A DNA stretch of 64,000 bases from Anaerolineae bacterium (GTDB taxonomy: Bacteria > Chloroflexota > Anaerolineae > Aggregatilineales > UBA2796), in NCBI GenBank assembly GCA_019637615.1, contig JAHBVJ010000002.1, positions 1 through 64,000 on the forward strand, given 5' to 3'. Numbering within the stretch: position 1 is the stretch's first letter; each line of letters opens with the position of its first letter. The notes below the pieces were generated by a model. That model was not told the DNA's origin and searched no databases. It saw only the letters and a list, made by a program, of their open reading frames with translations. This document shows, one piece after another, positions 1 to 8,677 of the stretch. The translations under genes and the position numbers were made by a program.

Positions 1-2346
1 GGCAAAGTCGCCGCTTTCAACCTGTGGCTGCTGATCGAGGTGATCCTCAGCGGGTGGGCGGCCTTCGGATTGGCGTGGGATGTGCTGGGCAGCCTGAAGG
101 CGGATCGCTCGGAACCACGCTGGTTGGCGGCGCTGATCGGCGGGCTAATCTTCATGGCGTTCCCGACAGTGCAAGGACATCTGATCGTAGGTCACGTCAA
201 CCCGCTGTCGAACTACGCGCTGCCCATCGTCGTATTGTGCCTGTACCGGATTGTGACGGGACGCGGTGGCTGGCGGATCGCGCTGATCGGCGCGATTGCG
301 TTGCTGATCATGGCGCTGGGCAATTTCACCTATCCAGTCTTCGCGCTGCTGCCGCTGCTGTTGTTCGGTGGGCTATATCTGCTCATCGTGCAGCGTCGGC
401 AAGTATGGCGCTGGGCAATCATGCGCGATGTGTCGATCATGCTGATCGGCGGCGCAATCTTGAGCGTGCCGTTTTATCTGCCGCTGCTGCGCGATCTGAC
501 CGCGCCTAATCGTCCTGTTTATTTACAGGAGGGCGGTTGGGTCACGTACAGTACCGATTTGCTAGGCTTTATCTCGCCGTCGCCGTTCGCCACATGGCTC
601 AAGCCGATTGTGCCAGCATATACACGCGCCGTACTCGGCACTAATTCGACGGAAGGGTCAGCCTATCTGGGGATCGCGGCGGCGCTGCTGGCGATGATCG
701 CCCTAATCAAGCGGCGTGAGGCACGCTTGTGGGCCGTGATCGCGCTTGGCTGCATAGTATTTTCGCTCGGCCCGCTCCTCAAGGTGGGCGATCAACCTGT
801 GCGTTATCGGCTTGGTGATCCGACAACGGGACAGATCGAGAGCAGCATTGTACTGCCCTACGCTTTGATCCAGAATCTGCCGTTGATTAGCTCGACGCGA
901 ACCCCGGGGCGTTTCAACTTCCTGACAGGGCTGATGCTTGGCGTACTGGCGGCAATCGGACTGTGGATGCTGCTTGAGCGCGCGGGGACGCAAGCGGGGC
1001 GGCGCTGGTGGCTGCGCGGCGGCTGTGCGTTTGTGTACGTCTTCATCGTGCTGGAATATCAACTCTTTTTCCCGTTTCCGACTACCGAAGCCAGCGTCCC
1101 CGATTATTTCCAGACGGTGGCAGCGCGCAATGACGGTCGCGCTGTGTTCGATGTGCCCGCTGACGATTTGTTGGCGCAAAAAGAGGCGTTGTGGCAGCAA
1201 ACAGTACATCATCAGCCATTGGTGGCGGGCTATGTATCGCGCCGGACGCCCGTCGATCCGGCGAAGATTACGCTGCTGTCCGATCTGGCGACGGGCAAGT
1301 TAACAGAACTGCATTCTATCGATCCGACTGTTGTAAAAGCCATTTTTCAGGCGCAGGGGATCGGCGTGATAGTCTACCATCGTGCTACGTTGAACGCGCG
1401 CTGGGATGACACGACGCGTTGGGCGACCGGCGTCTTCGGTGCTGCCGTCTACCAGACCGATCAGATGGCGATCTATGAGGTGCCATCAGGAACGCCCCCT
1501 GATGATACTCAAGTCTCGCTCATCGAGCCGTCGCCGGAATTTTATGCCCGCGCGCCATTGACAGACGGTGTATTCTGGCTGCGCGAGGCAGGCAATGTCT
1601 ACCTGTTTGTGCCTGCCGCTGGCGATCAACGGATCACCGTGACCCTTTCGCCGCTGTTTAAGAGCCGCCGTTTACAATTGTTCATCGATGGTACCCTGAC
1701 CCGCGCATGGCAGCTTGATTCACCTACTGAGTCGCTGACCTTCTGGGTGAACTTGGCGGCGGGCTTTCATACGCTGCGGTTTGCTACGCCGGATGGCTGC
1801 GTCGAAGTGCCGATCCCGCCGATGTGCCTGTTGAACAACACGACTCCGGCTGACCAATGCGGCCTGCTGGACGCGCCCGTGTGCGTGAGTATGGCATTTG
1901 CGGATATTCGGATCGAGCCGGAGACAGTGATGGCTTACCAAGCGCTGCCCGTGCAATTGCAGTATGGCCTAGCGCTGCGCGGTGTGCGGGTGCAAAATAA
2001 GGCTCAAGCTGGCGTCCCGCTTATCATTGATACGGAATGGCTGGCAACGGAAAAATTACCGGGGGATTATCACCTATTTATCCATTTATTGGATGACGTT
2101 GGGACGATGATCACCCAGTATGACGGCGTGCCCGGTGAGGCGACTTACCCGACGACGCAATGGGCAGTGCCGCAGGCGTGGAGTCAAACCGCAACGCTCG
2201 ATCTGCCCGCTACGATGAAGCCGGGGAGATACGAATTGTATGCGGGATGGTACCGCTACCCGGAACTAACACGGCTGACGGTTGACGGTGACGGCAAGGG
2301 AGCCGCATCACAATTAGTTTTTATAGGTTATTTAGTTATTCCTTAG
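1..2346 (+). CDS. Polytopic membrane protein with C-terminal beta domain, 5'-truncated (GT-C/YfhO-like)
   Basis: The frame is open from the first base, so the N-terminus lies outside the window and about 781 residues are visible. The first ~320 residues are a run of hydrophobic helices separated by short basic loops, as in GT-C glycosyltransferase-like or YfhO-like membrane proteins. The rest is soluble and beta-rich, ending in a segment with the pattern YHLFIHLLDD and GRYELYAGWYR, which I have seen at the C-terminus of surface-glycan membrane proteins of Chloroflexota. I see no catalytic Asp pair, possibly because the N-terminus is missing. Likely role: cell-surface glycan or lipid-linked sugar metabolism in the cytoplasmic membrane. 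The family call is inference; the membrane topology is clear. The stop is TAG at 2344. Confidence 0.6.
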   Translation, partial: GKVAAFNLWLLIEVILSGWAAFGLAWDVLGSLKADRSEPRWLAALIGGLIFMAFPTVQGHLIVGHVNPLSNYALPIVVLCLYRIVTGRGGWRIALIGAIALLIMALGNFTYPVFALLPLLLFGGLYLLIVQRRQVWRWAIMRDVSIMLIGGAILSVPFYLPLLRDLTAPNRPVYLQEGGWVTYSTDLLGFISPSPFATWLKPIVPAYTRAVLGTNSTEGSAYLGIAAALLAMIALIKRREARLWAVIALGCIVFSLGPLLKVGDQPVRYRLGDPTTGQIESSIVLPYALIQNLPLISSTRTPGRFNFLTGLMLGVLAAIGLWMLLERAGTQAGRRWWLRGGCAFVYVFIVLEYQLFFPFPTTEASVPDYFQTVAARNDGRAVFDVPADDLLAQKEALWQQTVHHQPLVAGYVSRRTPVDPAKITLLSDLATGKLTELHSIDPTVVKAIFQAQGIGVIVYHRATLNARWDDTTRWATGVFGAAVYQTDQMAIYEVPSGTPPDDTQVSLIEPSPEFYARAPLTDGVFWLREAGNVYLFVPAAGDQRITVTLSPLFKSRRLQLFIDGTLTRAWQLDSPTESLTFWVNLAAGFHTLRFATPDGCVEVPIPPMCLLNNTTPADQCGLLDAPVCVSMAFADIRIEPETVMAYQALPVQLQYGLALRGVRVQNKAQAGVPLIIDTEWLATEKLPGDYHLFIHLLDDVGTMITQYDGVPGEATYPTTQWAVPQAWSQTATLDLPATMKPGRYELYAGWYRYPELTRLTVDGDGKGAASQLVFIGYLVIP

Positions 2347-2429
2347 ATCAAGTTATGTTATGCTCTGTGTGACAACACGAGAGGTAAACACCTTTCATAA
2401 GGAAAGTGGGAACGTTAGGAACGCCAGTG

Positions 2430-3296
2430 ATGAGATCAATCGCCGTCCGCGCAGACTATGAAGAATTGGAGAGCATCGCGCGGAAGCTAGAGCAGCTCAG
2501 TTATGATGTGCAAAGCACCGTGTTTGACCTGCGGATGCAGATGTCGGCGCTTCAATCTGGCGGGTGGCTAGGCGATGCCGCCGATGCCTTCTACGCCGAG
2601 ATGGAAGAAGTGATGTTCCCGCACCTCAAAAAGCTGACAGATTCGTATGACGACACCGCACACGGCATCAAGCGTGTGATCGATATTTTCCAGCGCGCCG
2701 ATGGGCAGATTCGCCCGATGTTTGGTGTGAGCAGCGGCACATGGCAAGGATTCATGGGTGCGATGTCAGCCTTCGTGAGCGGCAGCGGCGCAGGTGGACT
2801 AGGTGCCGAGGCTGGTCTAGCAGCCTTCGTCGGGTTGGGCGGCGGCAGCTTGACTATAGGCGGCATTAGCGGCCTGACGAGCTTCGGGCAAGGGTCAGGT
2901 GGTTCGCCCGGAGCCGCGATGATGAACAATGTGAGCACATTGTTACAGACGCGGGGAATTACGCTGCCCGCAACCATGATAAATTTGATGCAAGCTGCAT
3001 TGGTGGAGCCGGGGATCGCGCCTTTCGTCGCGCCGACGGGGCTGAACGTCCCTGAATCACACTTGATGGGAATGCCGCAGTTCCAATCTGTCTTGCAAGC
3101 CATCTATAATAATCCGAGCGATGCGGTTGGCTACTACGAACTTGCCCATTTGCTGGATCAAACGGGCTTCCGGGGGCCGGCCATCCAGACCTATCAAGCC
3201 TTTATCAACCTTGTAAATCCGACCAGTTGGGGTTATGGTGATTTACAGGAGGCACAAAGTAGACTCACTCAATTATTGAGCGCGGCTTCGGGGTGA
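2430..3296 (+). CDS. WXG100-family protein with TPR-like C-terminus
   Basis: The N-terminal ~100 residues form a helical hairpin with a W-L-G motif at residues 46-48 (context SGGWLGDAADAF), the hallmark of WXG100/ESAT-6 type VII secretion substrates. A Gly/Ser/Ala-rich stretch follows (about 105-165), then a C-terminal ~90 residues that read as a TPR-like helical pair. At 288 residues it is about three times a minimal WXG100 protein. An AGGA about 10 bases upstream favours ATG 2430 over the in-frame GTG at 2406. No EssC/EccC ATPase or other type VII component is in the window. It could be a secreted effector-like protein or an intracellular scaffold; the WXG100 call is good, the function unknown. 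Confidence 0.65.
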   Translation: MRSIAVRADYEELESIARKLEQLSYDVQSTVFDLRMQMSALQSGGWLGDAADAFYAEMEEVMFPHLKKLTDSYDDTAHGIKRVIDIFQRADGQIRPMFGVSSGTWQGFMGAMSAFVSGSGAGGLGAEAGLAAFVGLGGGSLTIGGISGLTSFGQGSGGSPGAAMMNNVSTLLQTRGITLPATMINLMQAALVEPGIAPFVAPTGLNVPESHLMGMPQFQSVLQAIYNNPSDAVGYYELAHLLDQTGFRGPAIQTYQAFINLVNPTSWGYGDLQEAQSRLTQLLSAASG

Positions 3297-3303
3297 AGCC
3301 GCG
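3281..3303 (+). terminator. Perfect hairpin over the WXG100 stop codon
   Basis: CGCGGCTTC and GAAGCCGCG form a 9-bp perfect stem around a 5-base loop that ends at the TGA stop codon. No U-tract follows, so it may be a non-canonical terminator or a 3' stabilising hairpin. Confidence 0.4.
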
Positions 3304-3397
3304 AACGCAGAAGGCAGTATAAGGCTGCATTATCGTCCTTTGTTGCGCGTAGAGTCCTTTACAATATTCACCGGATGACACAACAGACATTTTCTTT

Positions 3398-4513
3398 ATG
3401 CTCACTTTATCAAGCTCCACGCGTAACTTGGCAGGCGGTTATGTCCCTATGACCGAACGCATACGCGAACGCACGATTATGGACAGCATCGGGGCGATGC
3501 TGAAACGGAAGGATTGGAGCGCGCTGTTTCAACATTGGTCGGCAGCGCTAGACCAAGATGAACGCTTCTTCCTTGCGAGTGTATTACGCCAATTTCGGGG
3601 TCATGATGTGCCGCCTGAGATGGGTTTTGATTTCGAATGTCTGAAATTAGATGCGGCACTGCGGCTGGGCATCAGTACAATGGTAGAGATTTCGATGCGT
3701 GCGCTGCTCAGTTTGAAAGAACCCACCGCTGACCAGCAGATTGTGATTGAAGGCTACGTGGCACGGGTGATGGAGTCCACGGCGACTTCGGTTAGCTTCC
3801 GCGCCCAACTGCGCGTGACGGCAGCTCGCAAATATGGTGACACGAGCAGCGCCGCGATCGCTTTGTTGGAAAGCGGACGCATCGCTATGGTGCAAGGTCG
3901 TTTTGGACGGGCAGAGGAGGGCTTTATGCAGGCTTTCCGGTTATTCGAGCAAAACCAAGATACAGGCCATCAAGCCGATGTGCTGCTCAACCTTGGCATT
4001 TTACGGCGGGTTAACGTCCAGTTCGCGGAAGCAATCGAGTCGTTCACCTACGCGGAACGCTATTATGAGCAAGCTCAGAATATCGCGGGGCAGATCACAG
4101 CACTGCGTGAACTCGGCTATACGTACCGCTTGCAGGGCGATACACAACACGCGACAGACTGCTTCCAGCGCAGTTATGACCTCTGTGAACATTCGCAGGA
4201 CGAAGCCCAACAAGCCCTCGCGCTGCTCGGCCTTGCGGACGTGTGGGGCAGCATCGGGCGCTATGACATGGCGGAGCAAAGCCTCAAGTTCGCGTGGGAA
4301 GTGTACGACAAGCTCCAGCACAACTTCGGACGCGCCGATGTGCTGCTCGGCCTGACGCAGCTCAAGATGCTGGAAGGCAAGTTTGACGACGCACGCGCGT
4401 ATTATGAGCGTCTGCGCGGCCTGATCGCCAGCGTGAATGATGTCGCGATCAGCAGTGCGTTCTCCCCCTCCATTTTAGCGGCATTCGACCACAAATTAGC
4501 GCCCGCTGTGTAG
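3398..4513 (+). CDS. Tetratricopeptide-repeat protein
   Basis: A 371-residue soluble protein whose middle and C-terminal parts (about 130-345) contain at least five TPR-type helical hairpins with the usual small residue/Tyr spacing, such as ALRELGYTYRLQGD and ALLGLADVWGSIGRYDMA. TPR arrays mediate protein-protein contacts; I see no catalytic or DNA-binding domain. The spacing and residue pattern resemble MalT/SARP-type regulator TPR domains, but no HTH is present. Start uncertain: ATG 3398 has no obvious ribosome site, and in-frame ATGs exist at 3449 and 3479. It lies 100 bases after the WXG100 gene on the same strand, so co-expression is possible. Its 3' end converges with the metallo-hydrolase gene. 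Confidence 0.7.
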   Translation: MLTLSSSTRNLAGGYVPMTERIRERTIMDSIGAMLKRKDWSALFQHWSAALDQDERFFLASVLRQFRGHDVPPEMGFDFECLKLDAALRLGISTMVEISMRALLSLKEPTADQQIVIEGYVARVMESTATSVSFRAQLRVTAARKYGDTSSAAIALLESGRIAMVQGRFGRAEEGFMQAFRLFEQNQDTGHQADVLLNLGILRRVNVQFAEAIESFTYAERYYEQAQNIAGQITALRELGYTYRLQGDTQHATDCFQRSYDLCEHSQDEAQQALALLGLADVWGSIGRYDMAEQSLKFAWEVYDKLQHNFGRADVLLGLTQLKMLEGKFDDARAYYERLRGLIASVNDVAISSAFSPSILAAFDHKLAPAV

Positions 4514-4523
4514 CACTGGCTGA

Positions 4524-5426
4524 TCAGAGGGATGAGGCTGTCCACGCCATGCGTCCGTCGTTGAGGATGGTGGCACGCCCCTGTTCATAGAGATAAACCA
4601 AGCTGGCCTGTATGGTGGCGCGGGCGAGGTAATAGCCCACCGCGCTCGGCAGAGAATCGCCCAAGGCACGGCAGACGACGTGCGTGATCTCGCCCTCATG
4701 CTGCGGCGCGGTACGGATAGCGCCTTGGGTGGCGTCTATGACGGCGTGCAATGTTTTGATATTGGCCTTGATCGTCTCCTGCGCGTCGGGAAGATGCACG
4801 CCATGACCGGGTGCGAAGATAATCCCCGTGCGTCCCTCTAATTGATGCAGTACCTCTAGCGCCTGCCCGATGTGGGTCGTGAAGGGTACCGGATATTTTT
4901 GCAAGGTGGCGATTGGCAGGAACGCGTCGGCGCTGAACAGCACCGATCCGATCTGGACGCCGATCTGGTTGGGAGAATGCCCCGCCAAACCGATGATGTC
5001 TAGCGCGATCCCGCTGATGGTCTGGCTGCCGAGCGCTAGTTCCCGATCTACCACGCAACCGGGTGCGCGGGTGAACTTGCTCTGCAATTGATCGAAGGGC
5101 GCGGCACCTGCCGACAGCATGTAACCTTCTAACATAGGGTTGGCGATGAAGGCGGCTTCGATGGCGGGCGCGTAGACGGTGAAGGCGGGCAGATTGCGGC
5201 GCAGATAAGCCGTCCCACCGAAGTGATCGGCGTGCCCGTGCGTCAGGATCACGGCGTCAAGCGTGACTTTGAGCGAGTCCAGCGCTTTCTTGATGCGGCG
5301 TCCGGCGTCGTCATCCAAGCCCGTATCGATCAGGATGCCGCGCCCGTCGCGCACGATCAGGCCGGAATTCGCACCGCTTTGCAGATGATAGATGCCGTCA
5401 GCGATTGTCACGACTTCAAAGGCCAC
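4524..5426 (-). CDS. MBL-fold metallo-hydrolase
   Basis: A 300-residue protein with the metallo-beta-lactamase-fold signature THGHADHFGG at residues 62-71, giving H63, H65, D67 and H68 as metal ligands, a later GLAGHSPNQ His and a GHGVHLPD near the C-terminal third. The layout (single MBL domain plus a short helical C-terminus) fits the glyoxalase-II/quinoprotein-relay-like hydrolases that bind two metals; the substrate cannot be told. The start is GTG at 5426, supported by a GGAGG 4-5 bases upstream. An 11-copy heptamer array lies directly against that ribosome site, so expression may depend on repeat number. Confidence 0.85.
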   Translation of the reverse strand: MAFEVVTIADGIYHLQSGANSGLIVRDGRGILIDTGLDDDAGRRIKKALDSLKVTLDAVILTHGHADHFGGTAYLRRNLPAFTVYAPAIEAAFIANPMLEGYMLSAGAAPFDQLQSKFTRAPGCVVDRELALGSQTISGIALDIIGLAGHSPNQIGVQIGSVLFSADAFLPIATLQKYPVPFTTHIGQALEVLHQLEGRTGIIFAPGHGVHLPDAQETIKANIKTLHAVIDATQGAIRTAPQHEGEITHVVCRALGDSLPSAVGYYLARATIQASLVYLYEQGRATILNDGRMAWTASSL

Positions 5427-5435
5427 GTGTCCTCC

Positions 5436-5512
5436 GTGCTAAGTGCTAAGTGCTAAGTGCTAAGTGCTAAGTGCTAAGTGCTAAGTGCTAAGTGCTAAGT
5501 GCTAAGTGCTAA
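5436..5512. repeat. Perfect 11-copy heptanucleotide array (GTGCTAA)n
   Basis: Eleven exact tandem copies of the 7-mer GTGCTAA (77 bp). On the minus strand the array ends one base from the Shine-Dalgarno of the metallo-hydrolase gene, so it sits in that gene's 5' untranslated or promoter region. Degenerate relatives of the unit occur at about 8553, 14032 and 30924. Confidence 0.98.
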
Positions 5513-5557
5513 AAGAGCGTACATGTGGGTAAGGTGTGTGTCAAGCGGGTTGACGAA

Positions 5558-5718
5558 TCAGATCATTGACAATGATCGAATCTAGCATTTGAGCGTGGGA
5601 TTCAGATCATTTGAGGTGGGTCAGGAAGGGTCAAATGATCTGAAAATGATCTGATTTGGCTGCTCAATTCAGATCATTTCTGCTACGAATCGAAGCGAAA
5701 TTCCGATTCAGATCATTT
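5558..5718. repeat. Cluster of six TCAGATCATTT 11-mers in both orientations
   Basis: Forward copies lie at 5558 (10 of 11 bases), 5602, 5669 and 5708. Inverted copies lie at 5633-5643 and 5644-5654, which form an exact tandem duplicate. The first copy also forms a perfect dyad, GATCATT-gac-AATGATC (5561-5577). The last copy supplies the stop codon of the small minus-strand ORF at 5713. The spacing is irregular, so it is neither a CRISPR nor a simple satellite; operator cluster or iteron-like array are possible readings. Confidence 0.9.
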
Positions 5719-5958
5719 GCTGGCAAGATGACCATTCTGACTAGCCTCATTTTCTTCTCCATCAGTGAAGGCCGCCGCACCATCCAGCCGCAAGCCGAGC
5801 AGTTTGAGACGTGACGGACAACCAACATACATCCCCATCAGCCCTAGATCAGCTTGGTGGGCAGTGGACGCAGCAGGCGAGTCAGAAGAGTCGTCCGCGT
5901 GTTCGGATGGTTTAGGTTGAGGGTTGACCATGACTGCTGTACGTAAGGGAGACATCAT
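5713..5958 (-). CDS. Small hypothetical protein (81 aa)
   Basis: I do not recognise this protein. It is an 81-residue polar protein with a Ser/Asp-rich first third and a short hydrophobic middle (residues 40-65), without a signal peptide. The main support for coding is a strong AGGAG at 5964-5968, five bases from the ATG at 5958 (a second ATG follows at once). Its stop codon falls inside the last copy of the TCAGATCATTT repeat cluster. There is no recognisable partner; the flanking genes are a metallo-hydrolase and a divergent metal ATPase. Confidence 0.35.
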   Translation of the reverse strand: MMSPLRTAVMVNPQPKPSEHADDSSDSPAASTAHQADLGLMGMYVGCPSRLKLLGLRLDGAAAFTDGEENEASQNGHLASK

Positions 5959-6258
5959 CGGCGCTCCTGACGCGTGCCTAGCGCTTGACTGAACAAGATG
6001 TGATGACCAGATTGAGAGACTTACAAGGACAAAACTGCGTGTACGTTGACTTTAGGTGGGTTAGGTCGGCAGTGGTGGGCTACCATTGTGACGCTCATCG
6101 GCGTGTCCTCAGTGACGAGCGGAAGAAAAGTATAGCACGGAACGTCCAATTAGATCAAGCACAAATTTGTCAATAAATTGTTAGAGAATGCGGAGACGGT
6201 GAGATTCAGGCAAAAATTTTGGTTTGTCAAAATATTTTTCTGGGTTTTGAGAATTTAC

Positions 6259-6290
6259 TTGACAAGATGCAATAGAAGTGGGAGTATTAT
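6259..6290 (+). promoter_or_regulatory. Candidate promoter of the metal ATPase, 20-bp spacer
   Basis: TTGACA at 6259-6264 and TATTAT at 6285-6290 are separated by 20 bases. Over-long 19-20 bp spacers are typical of MerR-family (ZntR-type) promoters, but I see no clear dyad between the two hexamers, so the regulator type is open. Confidence 0.45.
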
Positions 6291-6293
6291 ATA

Positions 6294-6341
6294 AGTAACG
6301 TAATTACTGAAATGATATTCGGTATCAATACATGATTGATA
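6294..6341 (+). promoter_or_regulatory. Two dyads downstream of the ATPase promoter (candidate operators)
   Basis: AGTAA-cgtaa-TTACT at 6294-6308 and the perfect TATCAAT-acatg-ATTGATA at 6323-6341 lie between the predicted -10 and the start codon. The position suits a repressor that responds to metal, such as an ArsR/SmtB-type protein; no such gene is adjacent. Confidence 0.4.
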
Positions 6342-6382
6342 TAGCGTCTCATTTGCAGTAACGATAGAGATTGGTTGCCATC

Positions 6383-8554
6383 ATGGAAACACAAACCTAC
6401 ACAGTGCGAGGCATGGACTGTGCCCACTGTGCTGAAACCATCGAAAAAGGCGTTCGCAAGCTGACGGGCGTGGAAGAAGCCAGCGTAGATTTCACCACTG
6501 GCAAGCTGCGTCTGAAGGGCGACCCGACAATGCAGGCGCTTCAAGAACGGATCGCTGCCCTTGGTTATGAATTGGAAGTCCCCACCGAGACGCCGAAAGC
6601 AGCCGAACCTGAGCGGCGCGGGGTGCTGGGGTTCCTCCTCTATTTAGCCTCGGAACGGGAAACGCAGTTGGCACTGGCGGGCAGCGGCTTGATCGTGCTG
6701 ACGCTGATCGGGTCGCTCGTGGGACTGCCAACCGCGATTCAGAACGTGCTATTCACGCTGGCGCTGATCGTAGCGGGCTATCCGATTGCGCGGAGCGGTT
6801 TGCAAACGCTGTTCATCAACCGCGATTTCAATATCAATTTGCTGATGACCATCGCGGGCGTCGGCGCGCTGCTGATCGGGCAACCGTTGGAGGCCGCGAC
6901 GGTGCTGGTGCTGTTCGCCATCGGTGAAGCGCTGGAAGGTTATACGGCTGACCGCGCCCGCGACAGTTTGCGGGGATTAATGGCACTCGCGCCGACACAA
7001 GCGATTTTGCTGGACGGCACGACCGAACGCGTGATTCCAGTCGCCAGCGTGCGCGTGGGGGATCGCGTGCTGATCAAGCCCGGTGAACGCATCGCCGTAG
7101 ACGGCGTGATCCGCAGTGGTTCAAGCGAAGTGAATCAAGCGCCGATCACGGGTGAAAGCATCCCGGTCGGGAAATTCGTGGGCAATGACGTGTTCGCGGG
7201 GACGATCAACAGCAGCGGAACTTTGACGGTGGAAACGACGCGGTTAGCCGCCGATAACACGTTGAGCCGCATCATTCGCATGGTAGAGGAAGCGCAAAGT
7301 GTCCGCGCGCCAAGCCAACGCCTGATCGATCAATTCGCACGCTGGTACACGCCCGCCGTGGTGGTGGTGGCGGCAGTGGTCGCGCTGATCCCGCCGCTGT
7401 TGTTCAACGCGCCGTTTTATGACACGGCGACGGAACATGGATGGTTATACCGCGCCCTGTCGATGCTGGTGATCGCGTGCCCGTGCGCATTGGTGATCAG
7501 CGCACCTGTGACGATCATCAGCGCGATAACGGCAGCGGCGCGGCGCGGTGTGTTGATCAAGGGCGGCTTGCATCTGGAAGCGCTCGGTATGGTGCGCGCG
7601 GTGGCTTTCGATAAAACAGGCACCCTGACGCGCGGCGAACCTGTCGTCAAGTCGGTGCGGTCGGTGGACTGCGAGACGGGCGAGGCGTGCGAACGCTGCG
7701 ACGAGGTGCTGGCGCTGGCGACGGCAGTGGAACGACGCAGCACGCATCCGCTGGCGAAGGCTGTGCTATCGGCGGCGGAGCGACGCGGCGTAGCAGAAAT
7801 GTATGCTCCGGCAGAAGCGGTAGAAGCCATCGCGGGGCGCGGCGTGCGGGGATCGGTCAAGGGCAAGTTAGTGACGATTGGCAGTCACGCCATGTTCGAC
7901 ACCGATCATCCGCATCAAGCAGAATTCTGCGATCTAGTCAACGACGCGGAGACGCACGGACAGACAACGATGCTGCTCTCCTATGGTGATCGCGTGCGGG
8001 GTTATATCGGCGTGGCGGATGAAGTGCGCGCCGACAGCCGCAACGTCGTGCGCGAACTTGGCACGCTCGGCTTGCAGACGATCATGCTGACGGGCGATAA
8101 CGCCAAAGTCGCGGACGCCATCGGGCAGGAAGTCGGCGTGAGCGAGATCCGTGCGAATTTGCTGCCAGAAGATAAAGTGGACAACATCCGCACCCTGATG
8201 CAGGCACATCATCAGGTGGCGATGGTGGGCGACGGGATCAACGATACGCCCGCGCTGGCAACGGCGACGGTGGGAATCGCGATGGGCGGCATGGGCAGCG
8301 CTCAGGCGATGGAAACCGCCGACGTGGTGCTGATGGCGGACGATTTGAGCCAACTACCGTTCGCGATCCGCGTGGCGCGCTTTGCCCGTCAGTTGATCCG
8401 ACAGAATGTGATCCTGAGCTTCGGGCTGAAGTTCGTATTCTTGGTGCTGGCGCTGGAAGGCAGCACATCGCTGTGGGCGGCGATCTTCGCGGACGTGGGC
8501 ATGTCGCTGATCGTGACGCTGAACGGGATGCGCCCGCTGCGGTTCAAGGGATAG
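6383..8554 (+). CDS. Zn/Cd/Pb-translocating P1B-type ATPase
   Basis: Exports divalent soft metals across the cytoplasmic membrane at the cost of ATP. From ATG 6383 (723 aa) it shows an N-terminal HMA domain with GMDCAHC (C13, C16), the TGES actuator loop, the intramembrane CPC (C366-C368), the phosphorylation site DKTGT at D410, an STHP nucleotide-binding motif and GDGIND near D617. The last helices carry N-x7-K (QNVILSFGLK) and later DVG, the signature of the P1B-2 subgroup (ZntA/CadA) rather than the Cu exporters. The predicted TTG start at 6371 is less likely than ATG 6383. It stands alone with its own promoter and possible operators; no metal regulator gene is next to it. The exact metal is inferred. 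Confidence 0.93.
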   Translation: METQTYTVRGMDCAHCAETIEKGVRKLTGVEEASVDFTTGKLRLKGDPTMQALQERIAALGYELEVPTETPKAAEPERRGVLGFLLYLASERETQLALAGSGLIVLTLIGSLVGLPTAIQNVLFTLALIVAGYPIARSGLQTLFINRDFNINLLMTIAGVGALLIGQPLEAATVLVLFAIGEALEGYTADRARDSLRGLMALAPTQAILLDGTTERVIPVASVRVGDRVLIKPGERIAVDGVIRSGSSEVNQAPITGESIPVGKFVGNDVFAGTINSSGTLTVETTRLAADNTLSRIIRMVEEAQSVRAPSQRLIDQFARWYTPAVVVVAAVVALIPPLLFNAPFYDTATEHGWLYRALSMLVIACPCALVISAPVTIISAITAAARRGVLIKGGLHLEALGMVRAVAFDKTGTLTRGEPVVKSVRSVDCETGEACERCDEVLALATAVERRSTHPLAKAVLSAAERRGVAEMYAPAEAVEAIAGRGVRGSVKGKLVTIGSHAMFDTDHPHQAEFCDLVNDAETHGQTTMLLSYGDRVRGYIGVADEVRADSRNVVRELGTLGLQTIMLTGDNAKVADAIGQEVGVSEIRANLLPEDKVDNIRTLMQAHHQVAMVGDGINDTPALATATVGIAMGGMGSAQAMETADVVLMADDLSQLPFAIRVARFARQLIRQNVILSFGLKFVFLVLALEGSTSLWAAIFADVGMSLIVTLNGMRPLRFKG

Positions 8555-8587
8555 TGCTGAGTGCTAAGTCCTTAGTGCTGAGTCAAT
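8553..8587. repeat. Degenerate dispersed repeat of the GTGCTAA family
   Basis: Directly after the ATPase stop codon lies a string of AGTGCT(G/A)AGT units. Two TAGTGCTGAGT copies flank a GTGCTAAGT. The tail GAGTCAATACGA matches the copy at 30924-30950. Confidence 0.6.
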
Positions 8588-8677
8588 ACGAGCTACGTAC
8601 ATGTGAGATGTAGATCAGCGATGCTACAGCAGGTAAGTTGGCGGTGATGGCGTGGGGGCGACCAGAAACCCATTGAA

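Larger units (their letters stand above)
5959..6382. other. Intergenic region upstream of the metal ATPase
   Basis: No convincing gene here. It holds the divergent control regions of the 81-aa ORF and the P1B-ATPase. The part from about 6180 is clearly AT-richer than its surroundings and carries the promoter and dyads listed separately. A 63-codon plus-strand ORF at 5985 has no ribosome site and no protein-like character. Confidence 0.6.

Noticed and set aside
5436..5720. CRISPR array
   Set aside because: The first part is a pure 7-bp tandem repeat, and the second has 11-mers in both orientations at irregular distances without spacers of constant length.
5985..6176. 63-codon ORF in the gap before the metal ATPase
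   Set aside because: No ribosome site and no protein-like pattern; it lies in a control region.
6259..6290. ZntR-type MerR operator inside the metal-ATPase promoter
   Set aside because: The spacer length fits, but there is no dyad between the -35 and -10, so I did not call a MerR site.
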